Origin: Lanius collurio | Taxonomy: Eukaryota > Chordata > Aves > Passeriformes > Laniidae | Direction of reading: 5' to 3' | Assembly (NCBI GenBank): GCA_020086605.1 | Contig: JACBWW010000096.1 | Span: forward strand, 372,001 to 436,000 | DNA: 64,000 nucleotides | In this document: positions 15,079 through 28,429 of the stretch, in pieces | How positions within the stretch are numbered: position 1 is the first letter of the stretch | Layout of the letters: each line of letters begins with the position of its first letter | The notes under the pieces: model-generated | Seen by the model: the letters and a program-made list of their open reading frames with translations, nothing else | What the model was told of the DNA's origin: nothing | The model's database searches: none | Made by a program: the position numbers and the translations under genes

Positions 15079-15330
15079 GTAAAAAAAAAGAAAAATAAAA
15101 CAAACAAATAAAAACAACAAAAACCAAACAAACAAAAAACCCAAAACAAAAAAAAAAAGAAAAACAAAAAAACCCCAAACAGAATACAAAAAAAAAGAAA
15201 AACAACAAAATCACACACAAAAAAATAAAAATAAAAACAAAAACAAAAAAACAAAGCAAAAAACCAAAACAAACAAAAAAACCCAAAACACCACACAAGG
15301 CAAAAAGGAAAACCCCAAACAAACCCCACG
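15079..15330. repeat. A/C low-complexity array (AAAAC-like)
   Basis: About 250 bp in which the plus strand is almost only A with scattered C and very few G or T. It is built from irregular AAAC, AAAAC and AACCCC words. The two minus-strand open frames of 102 and 125 codons across it encode Phe, Cys, Val, Leu and Gly strings and are artefacts of the array. The pattern is too irregular for a simple microsatellite and too C-rich for a plain A tail. Confidence 0.9.
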
Positions 15331-15423
15331 TATCCTCAGAACTGATTCCTGCATTCTTCACTTCTACATTAAATAGAAACACATTCAATATGAGATTTTA
15401 AAATTGTATCTGAGTTTTGGTGG

Positions 15424-15446
15424 TTTTTTTTTTTTTTTTTTTTTTC
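15424..15446. repeat. T tract (23 bp)
   Basis: An uninterrupted T run just upstream of a CR1 fragment. On the minus strand it reads as an A tail with ATTAAA about 14 bp before it. That motif is common by chance in such AT-rich DNA, so this is weak evidence for a retroposed end. Confidence 0.85.
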
Positions 15447-15520
15447 CACAGGCATCAATTTAATTGAGGAATTTCACCTAAAAGTGAGGAGAAAAAAAGA
15501 AAAAAATCACTTATGAGGAC

Positions 15521-15700
15521 AGCCAGTGAAGGAGGTTACCCAAAGAGGTTTTACAACCTTCAGCGCGAGATTTTCAAGTCCAGACTGAATAAAGTCCTGA
15601 GCAGCCTGGTCTGACCCCATAACTGACCCTGTCTGAGTGGGAGATTCAACTGGAGGCTTCCTGAGGTCTCCCCCATCCAACTGATATTATTCTATAATCC
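15521..15700 (+). mobile_element. CR1 LINE, short 3' fragment
   Basis: A diverged CR1 3' end in plus orientation. The order of recognisable blocks is CCCAAAGAGGTTTTACAACC, a TTTTCAAGTCCAGACTG block, AGTCCTGAGCAGCCTGGTCT, a TGACCCTGTCTGAGTGGGAG block, a GAGGTCTCCCCCATCCAACT block and a terminal ATTATTCTATAATCC, matching the CR1 tail that normally ends in repeated ATTCTATGATTC. It carries many substitutions and is an old copy. The upstream 40 bp (A-rich, from about 15481) may be part of it but cannot be assigned. Confidence 0.8.
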
Positions 15701-18700
15701 GACATTAAAATCATTAGTAGGATAAAACATCAAATAATGTACTGGTATCAGCTTCTGAAGAAGCACATGTTACTAAAAATTTATTTCACTGTCAAAACAC
15801 AAGCTGAAGAGTGAGCTTTGGTATACATATCTATTACAGGCATTCCCAAAATAGCCTCATGCCTGAAAGGACTTCTTCTCCATGCAGACCAAAGGATTAC
15901 AGTCATTTACAAGTCTTCATCTTACACTCAATTCTGCAGTCTCTTTTCCTAAAGTGGTTCTTATGGGTCTGAAAACTTATTGCTTCTTAACATGACAAAA
16001 TCAAATACATTCTATAACCAACTGGAATATGACTGTACCTTGAATTATTTAATGTTTGCTAATAAAAAGCTTCCTCTAATTTGTAACTTTTAGCAAATTA
16101 AGAAGTATTTGATTCTGAAGCAAATTTCTCAAACAAAAATCGGCATCTGGTTGGAGCAACTCCTATCTGCCAATCAAAGAGATGACAGGAATAAAACTCA
16201 GAGCTCAGGTTTATTCTTTGATCACAATGTTGCTGACTGGCAGTTTTATACAATCATTTTAAATGAAAGGTATTTACATCAAAAAGCAGCTGTGTTTGGG
16301 CAATGACAGATTCAAAAAGAGGAAGAGAGGAAAAGAAAAGATTCCCACTGAAGAACTCGTTCTAATTGGCATTCTGCTAATCCTGTGCACAAAGGAAATT
16401 GTTTAAAGTACTTAACAGAAAAATAGAGTTTATCATCGTTCCAAGAGTATCCTGGGGAGAATGAGCAGAAAAAATGTAATACACTGGTTCAATATGGAAG
16501 AAAGATTCCTCTTAAAGAGAACACATCCTAACATAAACAGCAACAATTTGGTAATTTTTTCATTCACACATACAGTATATTTTTCTCACTGAGAAAACAT
16601 CTTCCTCTCCCATTTGTCTAAAAACTTTTGAAAAAAAAACCCTATTAATATCTGACAATTGACAGTTCTTTCCCTCCTTCCTCCCCAGTTGCTTAATTAA
16701 GTGCTAGAGTCAGCTCCCACAAAAACACGAGTGAAAAACAAATCCTGATCAAAGTGACTAACAAGAAATTTCCTTAGAATCCAGCCCCACAAATGCCCCT
16801 CTATTTACCAGCACCTTTTTACATTATAGCTAGGAAATCATTTCTATCATTAGCAGCTTCCTGGGACAGAAGAGCATTTCCATCTCCTCCACAGCAGCTC
16901 AGTGACCCCAACAAACACACCAGGGAAGTGAGCACGGGCTCTGCCAGGTTAGATGGTGGCAGGCTTGCACAAAGGCTTCCTTCAGAGCTGAGGTGGAGCA
17001 GGCTGTTTTTTATAACATCCCATAACAAAGTAGAGATGTACAAAATACACTCAAAGCACCACATATCTACATTCCATAAAAAAGACAGTACGGTCTCTTG
17101 CCTGGCTTTAGTGGTAGCTGAAAAAGGAAAAGTGACAGTGGTGTGCACAAAACAAACACAAGTAAGATTAAATTCATCCTACAATGTACTGCCAAAGTGA
17201 TTGCCAGATGAAGAAATGAGATAATTTCAAACAAAGTCACATTGCCTACATCTTAGTTTCTTTGTGGCAAAGCAGTAGGTTAGTACTTAAATAAAAATCT
17301 AAGAATCACCTAAGACCATTTACTTTTCTCATACCATGTAGAAATGCATCTTTAAACCATTATTTATAATCCTGATTGTATTAAAAATAGTTACATAAAT
17401 GTACACCAATGAAGTTTAAGCACCAACTCCCCCACCTCCTCCTTGCAGAATTAAAATTTGCTTATATTTGTTTTAGGGCTTTTTTTTAAGATGCTCTCAA
17501 GTTATAAATAAATACAGCATGCTGAAATATTAATTGATGTTAAATTATTTCAGCCCAGACTTCTCTGTTATTCACTGTTACTTACACTGAGCATCAACAA
17601 CAATCAACCTACTACTGGTGGTAACTGACATTAAAATTTCATTTAACTCAGTGTTTTCCCCATATGTATCAATTTCAGGCATAACTAATGCAGCATTAGC
17701 ACTGACCTTAAAGAATTCCACTCCTCTTACCATTAAATTTGAACTTACCTAGACTAATTGTTATCCTTGAATCCCCCAGCTACCACATAAAGTCTATTAA
17801 GTTAGATTAGAGCAGAGGTAATTTATTCAAAAAAAGCTTATATAATTAAAGACCTTAAATCCATGTTACAACAACGGAATATAAAATATTCAAAGACTTC
17901 TACATGAAAACCAAATTGCTAACTTTTTTCCATAAACCTTTCATATGACTGAGCAAAGTTTACCAGACCTTTTCTGTGCTTCACCAGTAGCAACTCACAG
18001 GGTTTCCTATGTTGCACCAAGGAAAGAAACAAAGATTTCTTTGCGTGGAACAGGAGTGTAGAATACAACACAGATTATGGAAATGTTTCAGGAAATAATC
18101 ACCCTTATTAATCCAGCTCCTTGGCAGACAGATAATCAAATGTTTCCATATTTTAACACAGAAAAAAAATTGAGATCAGAGAGTAATGGCTTTTTTTTTT
18201 TAAAACTGCCTCTGCTCTGGATGGTAGAGTACCTGGAATCTTTGGCAGCTAAATGTATTGGGCCATATGGGTGAAGATCTTTTATCTTCAGCTTAATGGA
18301 AAATATTTGTGAAAAAAATGCAATAAGACCATGCTATTTTTTCTTCCAAATGGGTATTTTATATTATTTATTAGATATATTAGCTAATATTAGTTATATG
18401 AGTTATTCAGCAACTGTAGTACATTTATTTATCCTCAGTTGCTTCCACTCATTTTCTAAACTTGCAAATGCCAATAATTCATTTTCCAGTCAAAGCTCAA
18501 TAAATTATCACAATGGTCTTTTAATTCTTAGCCATTAGGAATTCTCAGTCCTCTTTATATCAAACAAAGAACAAAACACTCTACATCAATACTGTCCTTT
18601 TTATGCAAGCTAAAGAAAGTGGCTGGGATGACCAAAAGTCATCTACTACCTGGAAAGAAATTAATTCTGCTGCAGGTACTGGATCCATGACAGTACAAGT

Positions 18701-21700
18701 CCACAAGGAGGGTACTCAAAAAAAGATAATTGTGACCAAGATTTTTCCCTTACCTTCTCTCTAGAAAAAGACTCAGTGTGAAAAACCAAGCTGCAGAGCA
18801 GCAGAGAACTTTCTTAAGCTTAATTTTTCATCCTTGGCTTATTAGATAGCATGAAATAACACTGGAAAGGGATTAAATGTAATACAGATGACAGCCTGGC
18901 AAAAAAAACCCAAAAAACCAAAACAAACAAAACAACCCTGAAAAAAAAAAATCGGCAGAAATCAAAAGAACCAAAATGAAAATCAAGCTGGAATTTTCTA
19001 TAGGAAAGCTGAGCCAAACTACTCATTGTAAAAGCTTGTCTTGGCAACATTTGGTTGTTTTCTATATAAAACTTAGACAATCTCATATTAGTGACATTAT
19101 CATTAAAGTAATCTTTACCTTGATATTCTGTTCTTCCTGCATCAAAGATGAAAGCAAAATTTTCCATCTGCAAATATCTTAAGACCTTCTTTGCAATTTA
19201 ATCTATCAGTTCAGGTGAGGCTGGTAACACTTCTTCCCTTAAAAGAATGGTCATCTGTCAGTAAAAGAGTTTTCCTTCTTGCCTAAGCTACCCTTAATAT
19301 TAATGTAAAACTTGGAAGACTGTGTAGAATCAAAGATGTTTAACAGCAAAAGGAACAAAGTAGAAAACTCCCCATCTCCCCCCAACTCCCAACATAAGAA
19401 TTATTTTGTCTAAGCAAAGATCAGACTCTGATTTATGGATGTCAAGCAGAAAAGCTTGAAGATTCTTCAGCTGGCATGGGATGTACTGGAAGATCACTCA
19501 GCCTGACCTCTACCTTGTGAAAGCCACCACAGAACAGGCAACTAAAACATTAACTCTTAAAATATTAGCCCTTTAAACTGAAGCAACACTCTTGCATTTA
19601 CAAGAACAAATGAATATTAAGTAACTGTAATAATATACCAAATAAGCAAGAGTATTTAGGGGTGTATTTCACCTCATACCTCTCTTTTGTAATGCTCTTT
19701 AGTTACACTTTGTGAAACTGAAGCCTAGTGCAACTGAGCTGCTACAAAAAGATGTAATATTTAGTCCTTAAACTTTGTCCTTTGCACAAATTCAGAAGTA
19801 TTGTAATAATGTAAACTGGCAAGAAACATTACTATCAATTTTCACTTTTAAGTAGCTGCTGCTTCATACACCACTAAATCCCCCACCCCATGCATCCCTT
19901 TCATTCCTTTTCACCTTGACCATCAAAGCAGCTACAGCTAGCAAGAGACAAAAATTTTATAGGTGACTATACATTATTTATGTGGCTAAATAATTCATCT
20001 TTGATTTGCTTAAAATAATTAGGAAAAATAACACAAGACAAATTCTGGATTATTATTATAATCACCAAACTATAAATACTTGCAAATCATCAATGCTTTA
20101 TGCAGTTGCATTCAAAAAAAAGAAGGATAACTATCACCAGAAAAAAAGGTACTTTGTACAAAAGGGGTCTCATATGCAGGCACTTTATTCTCTGAGCTGA
20201 TAGGAAGGGCCTCCATCCCAGCTTTATGCCGAGCTTTTGGTAAGGAGCCCAGCTCAGAACATTTCCTGTGGAGAATTTCACCTTTTATCACCTCCATATC
20301 ACCCTTCATCTTTTTGCATTACTATGGAACAAATAAAATCACCTGCTTTTCCCAACATCCAGATAAGGAGCACAGGAAAGTTAGCAGTCAGTACTTCCTT
20401 TGGACAATAGTTGTGGAAGATTGCCTCTAGAACTTTCCTCTTCAAATAAGCATTTTTGAAACAGCCAAACAGAATTTTTAGAAGCCTACACTAATATGCA
20501 CATAAATAATACAACTGGTTTTGTTATTCAAGGTGTTTGGACTTTTTTATTACAAGTTTTCCTTTAAAGTGAGATCCTACAAAATGTAGGCAGACAACTT
20601 ACTTCAGTTTAAAATGGAGTTTCAGAAGTAAAATATAAGGCTCAGAAAAGATCAGCTTTTTCTGTAAGTAAGAATGCATGATGAGCCTTTGGCACAAATG
20701 CAGTGTTGATCACCCCTTTGCCAGATATGCACAGTTAAATACTGGATAAGCTCAATGCTGAAACATCCTGCATGGAGCTGGAAATAGAGGAGATGCAAAG
20801 TACACAAACATGTACATACAAAAGGAGCTCTGGATAGGAAGGTCCATAAGGCACATAATTTTACAAGGCATTTTGTGTGTTTTCTAAAGTAGAGTCCATT
20901 GCAACAAGTTTCTAAATTTCTTTTATTCTAAACTGTGGATGCAAGATGTAGAGTTCAAGATTCTAAACTCAAAACCAGTGGAAATACAGGTATAAAATCC
21001 TTACCTATATGGCTTTTTCACAAATTCTGAAAACATCAGCCTAATCAAAAAGAAAAGCAAATGAAGTGCTGATGGCAATTTTTTTTTTCCCAAGTATATC
21101 CATTCATAGCCTGTCCAGTTGTACAGTAACATGCTTTTAATTAATCTCCATCAACCACATTAGTTTACCTGTGCTCCTGTCTATGTGAAATGAATATAAA
21201 TATTACAATATCACCTATGCATTTAAATCACAGAGCTCATCAACTTCTGCTCACAAGGTGAAAGATAAAAGCTACAGAAGGTCCTTCCCAGCCTCTGTCA
21301 CTAATGATAAACAGCATTAACTGCTTCTGCAGACACTAATGCTGCTATCTTGGGAACACAGGCAGCCACCATGAGAACTTTACAGCTTCACTAATCATAC
21401 TCTTGTTTGTCACAGAACACCAAATAAAATCTCAATGAGAAAAGGCAATAAATATTAACAGCTATGAACAAAGGAAGGTCACATTAATATGTAGATCTTT
21501 AAATACAAGATGCTTTCTTCATTAACTAAATAACTTGTTCATTTTTATAGAGTGTCAAGGGGGCGCAAGGGAGAAAAAATTCCCCGATTGAGAAGTTTAA
21601 TATATTATGTACTCAACATTTAATATTTACAGAATAGGGATTTTTGCTTGCTCTGTTTTTTTGTTCAAGGTTGAAAGAAGTTTATATCACCTATTTTATA

Positions 21701-21816
21701 ACTTAGGTATGTCATTCAGCTTTCTGCTTTACCCAGAAACTGATGGTAAAGCTTGGGTTTGGTCTGCGTTTAACCCTATTTCTTTTTCTCTTTACTTTCC
21801 TAAGTTTTGCTGTGGG
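15701..21816. other. Unique AT-rich non-coding sequence
   Basis: No recognised gene, RNA or transposon. A short A/C patch lies near 18900-18950. The 135-codon plus frame at 16793-17200 overlaps a 109-codon minus frame and has no splice or family support. The segment around 18290-18530 is AT-rich but lacks simple repeats, so it may be a non-coding element; I see no direct proof. Confidence 0.55.
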
Positions 21817-21850
21817 TTTTTTTTTTTGTGTTTTTTTTTTTTTTTTTTTT
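21817..21850. repeat. T-rich tract
   Basis: Runs of 11 and 20 T are separated by GTG, after a pyrimidine-rich lead-in. This is simple low-complexity sequence. Confidence 0.85.
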
Positions 21851-24800
21851 CTCTAGGTTGAGGGCATAGCTGGATACCCTCCTATTTCTTTTTGATTCCA
21901 GAGCCACAGTAATGGATTATATTTCTTTTTTCCTCAAGAACTAGATCAAATTATCCCTGCCATAAACTGCCAAGTACCCCTTTAAAATCATAGTATTAGG
22001 CAGACTCGAGCTACCACCAGTGTTTCAGTGTCTATGTGGACATGTGCTCCGGTCTTAAAATTCATCTATATCAACAATACTTTTATTACACAAGTGCTTG
22101 GCATAGGATTAGCAAGAACAAAAAGAACTGAGCACATCAAAACTCTGCTCTCTTGCATAATGCTTTACTTAATCTAAATATAGTTTTTACTCCTAAGTAA
22201 ACTGCATTTTTTACCTTTAGTTACCTTAAGCCCTTTCCTATACTTTGACAGGCTGTTTTCACCTTCCCTTCACTGAACAGCCCTCTCTGTACCAAAGCCT
22301 GGGCTACAACTCCTTGCAACGCCCTGTGCACGTTTGAGGAAAGAGAAAAATAACCTCAGACTTGTGTGACCAGACACTGCACCACTGTTACTGCAGGAAG
22401 GGCGCACAGGCTGACTCCAAAAGAGGCTGTGAAGTTTATTAGAGAGGCCACGTAGGTGAAGCCTTCTGGGAGTGCAGGGAGACAGCCTGAGTGAAACAAC
22501 TGACTCTGAAAAAGCAATTGGAGAGCCTCCCATCTCAGCCCTCCTTACAGCAGAGCCTTCCCCTCCCTTCTGCTGTGGCACCAGCCTGGGCACAAACACG
22601 TCCCTCACAACAATCATGGCATCACTCAATAGCACCACGTTTATGTGATCCTTCTTGTACACAAGCACTGAAGATAAAATGAGATTATCAGGAGCTGGTG
22701 GCCTGTGAAGGGCACAATAGTCCTGTCACAGCTCAACAGTAGATTTATAAGCCCCGACTCAAGTGCAGGTGAGAAACCTGAACAATAACAGTATTCAAGA
22801 CATGTAGTTAAAATGAAAAATTGTATTTTAATAATCACTTTAATATCATATTAGAAATTCAGAATTAAGATGCAAATACATTTAGGGATACATTCAAATT
22901 GATCTTCAGTTGGCTGATTCTTTCATATGTATTAATTCGCTCAGAATAAATGAAATTAAATCCATTTTTACATACAGTACTGTAAATAATTACATTTCTA
23001 AATTATTTGTTACCGATTTATCATTGGAAAGCAGGGAAAACAAGCCAGACTTTATAAAGGTATGAACTGGTCACATGCTTAAAACTGATCATTGAAAATG
23101 AACCAGTGCCACCAACACTACAGATTTCTAGTGGTATGCAGGGATACCCACCTGAGAATGGAAACAATGCCTTTGGTTTGAGTAAGAATTTAAAGATTTA
23201 AGCTTCCCCAGAATTTTCTGATATCCTGCAGAAAGGTGTCACTAAAGGACATGCTGTGCTGGAGTTTGTATCTTTCAATCTAATTGCTCTGAGAGCCTTT
23301 TCTCATCTCCAACTCAATTGCTGCCTTTTTAGATTACATAAACTTTCCTCCATCTACAGAACCCTGTGGGGCAAGTTCATCACACCAGTGGTGTGTTGCT
23401 TTAAAGATAGATTTCTGCTATAGAGTTGCAATTCAACTTCACTTCTATAGCTCATGCTGAGGGAGAGAGACCACTGGAAAGAGGGAGCTCCATGAAGAGG
23501 AGCCCAAATTAGACAAGTCCATTACCTTCTGGCCATTTCTCCTTTCATTTTATGGTTACAGAGCCTAAGAGGCTCATGCTTTCTGTAATACATGTATACT
23601 TTCTAAACATGTAATTCCTAGACTGCATGCATACTTCATAAGCATATCACACAGAGCTTTCTTCTTCAGCCTCCTGAAGTGAGGGATTTTAACGGTGAAA
23701 GGTTGAGAAAAAGCGAGTAAAAAGTCAGTCAGCCATTCACATAGATATCCAATTCTTTCCTGAGTTCATTTAAAGCCACATTCAAAGAGACCAGCAGGAT
23801 CCCAAAATGGTATTTCAGAGAAGACACTTTCAAACAAGACTGTTGTTTGACTTTCAAGCAAAAGACTTTTAGATCTCATTCATCAAAAGATAAACAAACA
23901 TAAGAGACCTTATCACACAGGTGCAGCAGATGTAACAGAAAAAAGGCAAAAAAAAAAATCACACCTCTGACAAAATGGGAGATAAAAGTAGATAACAAGA
24001 AGCAAACAGGGAACCAGATTAAAGTCACTATCTTGAGACCTTGTTACAACTCAGACCCATTCAGCAGAAATATACTTCACAGCAAAATCTTCTCTGGCTT
24101 TCAGGAGAAATCACAAAGAACCTGCCATACCAAAACACATGTTCAGGTAACAATTGAATGTTTTGCCCTATTATTCTGTTAAGACAGAAGATTTACAGCA
24201 AAACAATAGCAAAGCAATTTACTTTCACTAGTCTGATCATGGATGAAGAGCAGGTCTTCCTGTTAGAAAAAGCAGAAGAGGAAACGATTGAAAATGTGAA
24301 AGCTTCCTAAAAGCAAAACTTTGCTTTTTTAGAGCAAATTCAGATATTTTTTGCTCACAAATCACAGGCTTAGAAAGCACTTATTTCTCAAGGAAGGAAA
24401 CTATGAAAAGTCATAATAATGGGTGACACCAAAAGGGGCAACTGGATAAAAGCCACATGCCTCAGACAGAGTCAGATCACCAGCAGGGGCTTCCTTTAGG
24501 GGCAATTTTTGGGCCATTCCTTAGTGAAGAGAGACTGGTTCTTCTAGGGACTGACCTAGACAAACTCAGCACTGTTCCAGTTATTCTTATGGAAGAAGGA
24601 AGCTCAGAAGTTAGCAACATTCAAAAATCAGGAGAAGTTTGGGAAACAAGTCCAGGAACATTAGGCTTTGATGAGGAGAAATTTTTTTCAAAAATGGAGC
24701 GTGGAAAATTTCTTGTCAATCTCTTGCAATAAAAGCCAGAGCAGTTCCAAATGGATTATTCTAAAACAGAGGAGTATTTGAAAAAGTTGCAGATGTCAAA

Positions 24801-27383
24801 AGCAGTTAAGTGAGGCCAATTGTTCAAACTACATTGGTTTTTGAGGTAAAACTCTGAATTTGGGCGTGGCAGGAATGCTCACAGTGCAAACTCTAATCCA
24901 TATGGTCATCAAGTATCAGTGACTTCAGATGAGTTCCAGCAAGAAACTCTCTTAAGCACCATAAATAATATTACTGCTCCATGTGAAAGACTCGCCCGAG
25001 GTTTTGAAGAGTGATGGATTCTACTACATGACTAATACAGATCCACTGGGAAGTATGATAGATATGGGAACTTATTTCCCCATCAAGGGGCATATCCTTC
25101 CCAGTCAACTCAGGATGCAGTAAATCATTTATATCCAATTCAAAGCCCTGTTTGGGATATAGTCTGTGAAAATAACCAGCATGACATGTATCAGTTAATT
25201 CTAACAATTTAAAAAATCTTTTTATTCGCCTTGCAGAGAAACTTATCAGTTGATTTACCAGTGATTGGGAAAACCCTCTTGGGGAAAAAAAAAAAAGAAA
25301 ATTAAGAAAATCATCCAACTTGGTAATGTATTTCAGGGGTAAATTCTGAATGTTTTTTCTTCTTCTGATTCCCTCCCTAGGACATCATGTGTACTCTTCC
25401 TCAAAATATATTTACCTTTTTCTTATTCTTTCAGGATTCCCTACTGAAAATTACTTCAAAAAAATACGTAATTGGTCATGTATGTGAGAGCAGGAGCTAC
25501 AATTACCTCTGAAATTATGTCATACCCTAGTGTTTAAACTGCCAATGACCTGGTTCAGGGGCTACAACGATGCCAAGAGGCATCAGAGGGATTCAGCAGG
25601 AGCATAATACAGCTGCATGATGGAACAAGCTGTCACAGCAGGGAGAACAACAGAGACACAGTCAAAGGCAATTCTTCTGTGGTCAACAGTTCCAACCAGG
25701 ACTATGCCACAAGCAGTAAAAATTTCCTGTGGGGTCAAAGCAAGAACTTTCAACAGCTGCCTTCAAGGTACCTTTGGAATCTGGAGCCAACAGACAACAG
25801 CAAAGCCATGGGAAACACATCAGAAGGTAAAACTCTGTCTGATAAAATGAAGTGTAAACATCAGTAATATCAGTTCCAGTGAAGTAAACCTGCTTATTCT
25901 TGTGCTTTAAGTTAAACATCTGCATAAACTAGTGCATGTTAAAGATCAGAATCCGAATCTGTAAATTCTGTTTGAATTAGCCATAATGCACCTGTATTTT
26001 CAATTAAATCTGTTTTAGAGCAATCTGTCACCCCTGTATAAGTAACTTGGGAATTCAGAGCTCCAGAGGATAAGAACTGTACTTGCATGCATGGCAGTGT
26101 AATAGAAAGCAATCCTATTCTGTTCTAGAACAACACTGTTACTCCCTGCCAAGGCCACTGAAATGGAGCAATTTCTTTTCCAAAAATCTTGTGAAAATTA
26201 TTTTACAAAGTTTCTCAGACAGCACATTGAGAAGTAGCTTTTGATAAAATAATTCACTTAATAGAGCAGTACAGATACTGAAACAACAGAGGATAGATTC
26301 TGTTCATGTAGCTGAAACCATTCTTCACCTTTTAGTAGTGTCATTTCTGTAATATTAAGTCCAGTATTCTCACATGGTAAAGCTGCTGATTGTTTAGAAG
26401 GATAATAGAATATAGGCCCCTTTCTCTACAAAAGATGCAATTTATCTATCTTATCTCAAGTAGAACACGTGTTAAGCAGATATTAACAGGTAATTGTAGT
26501 GCATTTTAATTTAATGTATTTAAAATACATGTGTTGTATGTATCATAGCTGCTCTTCATTTTTCCTTCCTTCATCTTTAAAACAGCATACAGATACAGGA
26601 ACATTTCTTCCAAGTGAAAGGATCACTTGAAATTCTCAGATATTTTCCCCCTCCAGTACTATTATAGGTGATAAATTACAACAAACTGCTAGCCTAACAA
26701 AACAACACTTTAAACTGTATTGTCATATTTATTATAAAGTTCCTGGTTCATTGCATTCTGGCATTTTATACAAGTGGTTCTGACAGTGATTAACATGGTT
26801 TGGGCTTCTGCTGTTTCACCCAAGAGAAATAAAACACCAAAATCTCTGCAGGTGTGTAATGGGCCAGGGATTCACAATCTGTTCTGCAAAGTCAGACTTC
26901 AAAGACTTCAAAAACAAAAATACTAAAGTTGGCATTGCCTCTGTAATCATGTAAAGCTTTTTTGCATATTTCAAGGAATTCTAATTTCAATGTTTTAATC
27001 AGCACAGTTATTCAACAGTTTTCTGCAACAATTTAACCAATTGCTTGACAAATTCTCCATTAGGCTCTGAGTTTCCCAAGCCAAATATCATACCAAGGAG
27101 TAGATCTGAGACTAAGTAACAGCACCACCTAAATTTATAAGTACTCACTTGAACTCGAAAAGGGGCTTTCACTTATTTGAAGTACACTGTACAATTTATC
27201 TGATGCATATGTGTGGTTAGAATTATACTGTAATTACAAAACAGCAATCACACAGTTGCACCTGCAGTACAGGAACCTCAGGACAACATCCTAATTGTTT
27301 CTGTGATTACCTGCCTTTAAGTAACACAGAACACACAGAAGAAAAGGTAAAGTTCAGGTTTCAATTTCAAGTTTTTACAACTG
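21851..27383. other. Non-coding sequence with a GC-richer patch and a low-stop stretch
   Basis: The patch at about 22260-22690 has more G and C than its flanks and supports a 132-codon minus frame. That frame begins beside a pyrimidine-rich CAG that could be a 3' splice site, but no product is recognised. From about 24457 to 25302 one plus frame has only six internal stops in 282 codons, and the minus strand is open for 115 codons over part of it. Neither translation resembles a protein I know. The rest is unique AT-rich sequence. Confidence 0.5.
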
Positions 27384-27435
27384 AAAAAACAAAACCAAAA
27401 AAAAAAAAAAAAGTGAGAAAAACAAAAATAAAACT
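27384..27435. repeat. A-rich tract
   Basis: A-rich low-complexity stretch with a 16-A core at 27397-27412 and AAAC words on both sides. Confidence 0.85.
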
Positions 27436-28014
27436 TATTTCTAAAAATGTTAATACAAAAAATGTCTTGATGTTATAGAAATTTCAAGAGCATAATTTAT
27501 AATTAAATATCTCTATTAACAAGTGGAGAAAACAATCACTCAGTATGCTTCTTTGTGGTTTGTTTTGCTTTGAAAGTGTATTCCCTTATATAAAATACAC
27601 TATTTTATAAGCACTTGGAGAATTTTTTGCTCCCTATCCAAGTGGTATTTTTCTTGACCTTTGGCACTTTGTTTGAATTTTCAACTTCAAAAGCGTAGCT
27701 TCTTAACTATGGGACTAAATATTTTCATCTTAAAAGAAGACTGAAGTAGTACTATAAACACTTCCATTTTCCCTTAGAAATTATAAACCTCATTTCACTG
27801 TTCCCTTATAAACCTGATATTCACAGCTTCAAAATACTCATCAGAACAAAATGAGTAATTGCAATACAACATAAACCCACGGAAAACGCTTAGACCATTT
27901 TGCTGAAGGCTCAGTCAAAAGCATTGTTCTAAAGCAAAAATAAAATCATCCTCTTGACCATAATAAAATAGCATTTTCACAAAGATAAAAGCATCATCAC
28001 AAAGACTAGCAAAG

Positions 28015-28429
28015 ACCTGGGAAGCCTGGCATGTGAAAGAGTGAGAAAACTGGGTTGGATCAGCCTTGAGACAAGAAGGCATCGAGGAGACCTTGGCACC
28101 ACGTCCCAGTCCTCAGAGAGTGCCTAAAAAGAGGCTGGAGAATCCCTTTTTACTGGGAGTCCCACAGAGAAGATGAAGGGTAATGGGTGCAAGTTACTTC
28201 TGAGGAGATTCCAGCTGGACAAAAGAGGACAATTACTCAAAAAGGGAACAATCAGCTACTGCAATAATCTCCCCAGGGAAGTGCTGGACTCCCCAGCTCT
28301 GAACACTTTAAAACTCAGCTGGACAGAGGCTGGGCCATCTTGTCTAGACCGTGCTGCTGCCAGGAAACACTGGAGCAGGTGATGCCCCAAGTCCCTTCCA
28401 AACCGGCATCCTCTGATTCTGTGATTATC
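28015..28429 (+). mobile_element. CR1-like LINE, longer diverged 3' fragment
   Basis: A plus-oriented CR1-related tail. Recognisable blocks in order are GGGTTGGATCAGCCTTGAGA, a GAGGCTGGAGAATCCCTTTT block, a GGGTAATGGGTGCAAGTTAC block, GAACAATCAGCTACTGCAAT, a CTCCCCAGGGAAGTGCTGGA block, AAACTCAGCTGGACAGAGGC, AAGTCCCTTCCAAACC and a terminal TCTGATTCTGTGATTAT. This end matches the CR1 signature, in which fixed text closes with short GATTCTGTGATT repeats. The subfamily differs from the copies at 0.55 and 49.7 kb, because the text before the tail is distinct. The 69-codon frame inside is not a gene. Confidence 0.8.

Noticed and set aside
15011..15388. 125-codon minus-strand open frame with a membrane-protein look
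   Set aside because: The Phe/Leu/Val/Cys string is the translation of the complement of an A/C repeat, not a transmembrane protein.
15424..15475. Minus-strand ATTAAA followed by an A23 tract as a retrocopy 3' end
   Set aside because: ATTAAA is frequent by chance here, and the sequence that would be the retrocopy body is mostly a plus-oriented CR1.
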